From assembly GCA_902766735.1 (NCBI GenBank), contig CACXEU010000021.1:1-33105 (forward strand): 33,105 nucleotides of DNA, read 5' to 3'. The notes beneath the pieces are model-generated. The model worked only from the letters and a program-made list of their open reading frames with translations, made no database searches and was not told the origin of the DNA. Below, one piece after another: positions 32,088-33,105 of the stretch (positions are counted from its first letter, which is position 1; each line of letters starts with the position of its first letter). The position numbers were made by a program, and so were the translations under genes. Source of the stretch: an uncultured Lachnospiraceae bacterium (GTDB taxonomy: Bacteria > Bacillota > Clostridia > Lachnospirales > Lachnospiraceae).

Positions 32088-33105
32088 ATGTTTAGAGAGC
32101 ATACAAAGGAAATAAAAATTGGAAATAAAGTCATTGGTGGTGGAAATCCGATTATGATTCAGTCCATGACTAATACAAAAACTGAAGATGCGGAAGCGAC
32201 AGTTGCACAGATTTTGGAACTGGAAGCAGCAGGGTGTGACATTATCCGTTGTGCGGTTCCGACCATGGAAGCGGCAGAAGCGTTAAAGGAAATTAAAAAG
32301 CAGATTCACATTCCGTTGGTGGCAGATATTCATTTTGATTACAGACTTGCCATCGCGGCCATGGAAAACGGTGCGGATAAAATCAGAATTAATCCGGGAA
32401 ACATTGGTAGTCTTGACCGTGTGAAAGCGGTAGTGGATGTTGCAAAAGAAAAAAATATTCCGATTCGTGTAGGGGTAAACAGTGGATCCTTAGAAAAACA
32501 TATTTTGGAAAAATACGGAAAAGTAACCGCAGAAGGAATTGTGGAAAGTGCGCTGGATAAAGTAAAGATTATCGAAGAATTAGGATATGATAATCTGGTA
32601 ATCAGCATTAAGTCTTCTGATGTTATGATGTGCGTGAAGGCTCACGAACTGATTGCGGAAAAGACGAAGTATCCACTTCATGTGGGAATTACAGAATCCG
32701 GGACCATAATTTCCGGAAATATTAAATCCTCCATCGGACTGGGACTTATTTTAAATCAGGGAATCGGAGACACTATTCGAGTTTCCCTGACTGGAAATCC
32801 GGTGGAAGAGATTAAGAGTGCGAAATTGATTTTAAAGACCTTAGGACTTCGAAGCGGAGGAATTTCAGTGGTATCTTGTCCGACATGCGGAAGAACACAG
32901 ATTGACTTAATTGATTTGGCAAATCGCGTGGAAACCATGGTTACAAAGTATGACCATTTAAATATTAAGGTTGCGGTTATGGGCTGTGTGGTAAACGGTC
33001 CGGGAGAAGCCAGAGAAGCTGATCTTGGAATCGCCGGAGGAAAAGGTGAAGGTCTTTTGATTAAGGCTGGAGAAGTAGTAAAGAAGGTTCCGGAAGAAAA
33101 ATTAT
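32088..33105 (+). CDS. ispG: 4-hydroxy-3-methylbut-2-en-1-yl diphosphate synthase, partial
   Basis: The frame runs from ATG 32088 to the window edge with no stop: 339 complete codons, so only the last few residues are missing for a family of about 350. IspG is the Fe-S enzyme reducing MEcPP to HMBPP in the MEP pathway. Motifs are [65 protein letters not shown], and cluster ligands in SCPTCGRTQ and [12 protein letters not shown]. It lacks the middle domain of plant-type IspG. Ribosome binding site AGAGGTGG precedes the start, 26 bases after rseP. Confidence 0.96.
   Translation, partial: MFREHTKEIKIGNKVIGGGNPIMIQSMTNTKTEDAEATVAQILELEAAGCDIIRCAVPTMEAAEALKEIKKQIHIPLVADIHFDYRLAIAAMENGADKIRINPGNIGSLDRVKAVVDVAKEKNIPIRVGVNSGSLEKHILEKYGKVTAEGIVESALDKVKIIEELGYDNLVISIKSSDVMMCVKAHELIAEKTKYPLHVGITESGTIISGNIKSSIGLGLILNQGIGDTIRVSLTGNPVEEIKSAKLILKTLGLRSGGISVVSCPTCGRTQIDLIDLANRVETMVTKYDHLNIKVAVMGCVVNGPGEAREADLGIAGGKGEGLLIKAGEVVKKVPEEKL

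Noticed and set aside
1..33105. CRISPR arrays, insertion sequences, integrases, tRNA or rRNA genes
   Set aside because: No direct-repeat arrays, transposase or integrase motifs, or cloverleaf/TTCGANNC patterns in a plausible tRNA context were seen on either strand.

Overview
The window looks like chromosomal backbone of a Clostridia bacterium, most likely a member of the Lachnospiraceae (Bacillota). The pointers are low-to-moderate GC with purine-rich coding strands, strong GGAGG-type ribosome binding sites, a sporulation sigma factor of the SigK type, ThiI without a rhodanese domain, a flavin reductase-rubredoxin fusion, and the clostridial gene strings dprA-topA-rpsB-tsf and pyrH-frr-uppS-cdsA-dxr-rseP-ispG. 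Almost every gene lies on the + strand; the only - strand genes are an HPr-like gene, a small membrane protein gene and pyk. The family-level placement is inference from gene content and order.

Layout. 1-2339: the 3' part of dnaK, then dnaJ, joined by a 149-base spacer with three hairpins. 2375-3106: a DUF3800 protein. 3135-3337: a near-consensus extended -10 promoter and a 20-bp terminator stem bound a likely small RNA of about 170 nt with no gene on it. 3555-7619: an RNA-modification operon (prmA, rsmE, cysteine desulfurase, thiI). 7691-7921 (-): an HPr-like protein with only the regulatory serine. 8024-14439: mtaB, then a string matching the Bacillus subtilis yrzL-yrrK-yrzB-yrrL-yrrM-yrrN/O region, with RNase J inserted (ireB, ruvX, DUF1292, rnj, MltG-like, trmR, trhP). 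14511-15146: sigK without a pro-sequence, its ribosome binding site inside a hairpin. 15195-19798: comM-like ATPase, dprA, topA. 19981-21854: rpsB and an unusually long tsf. 21923-26420: a block lying between tsf and pyrH, holding a membrane protein gene broken by one TAG codon, an orphan Flp pilin, a small membrane protein, a DUF4037 protein, high-molecular-weight rubredoxin and pyruvate kinase. 26615-33105: pyrH, frr, uppS, cdsA, dxr, rseP and a partial ispG.

Functionally, most of the window serves protein synthesis and folding. ThiI and its desulfurase, MtaB, and TrmR with TrhP all modify tRNA (s4U8, ms2t6A37, mo5U34). RsmE modifies 16S rRNA and PrmA modifies L11; DnaK/DnaJ fold proteins; S2, EF-Ts and Frr act on the ribosome. 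The last cluster couples nucleotide and ribosome recycling genes to undecaprenyl, phospholipid and MEP isoprenoid synthesis and to site-2 proteolysis. No CRISPR array, insertion sequence, integrase, tRNA or rRNA gene was seen. The parts most worth a second look are the unassigned small RNA, the TAG-split membrane protein, the hairpin over the sigK start, the LysM-only MltG, the Ser-only HPr-like protein and the lengthened EF-Ts.
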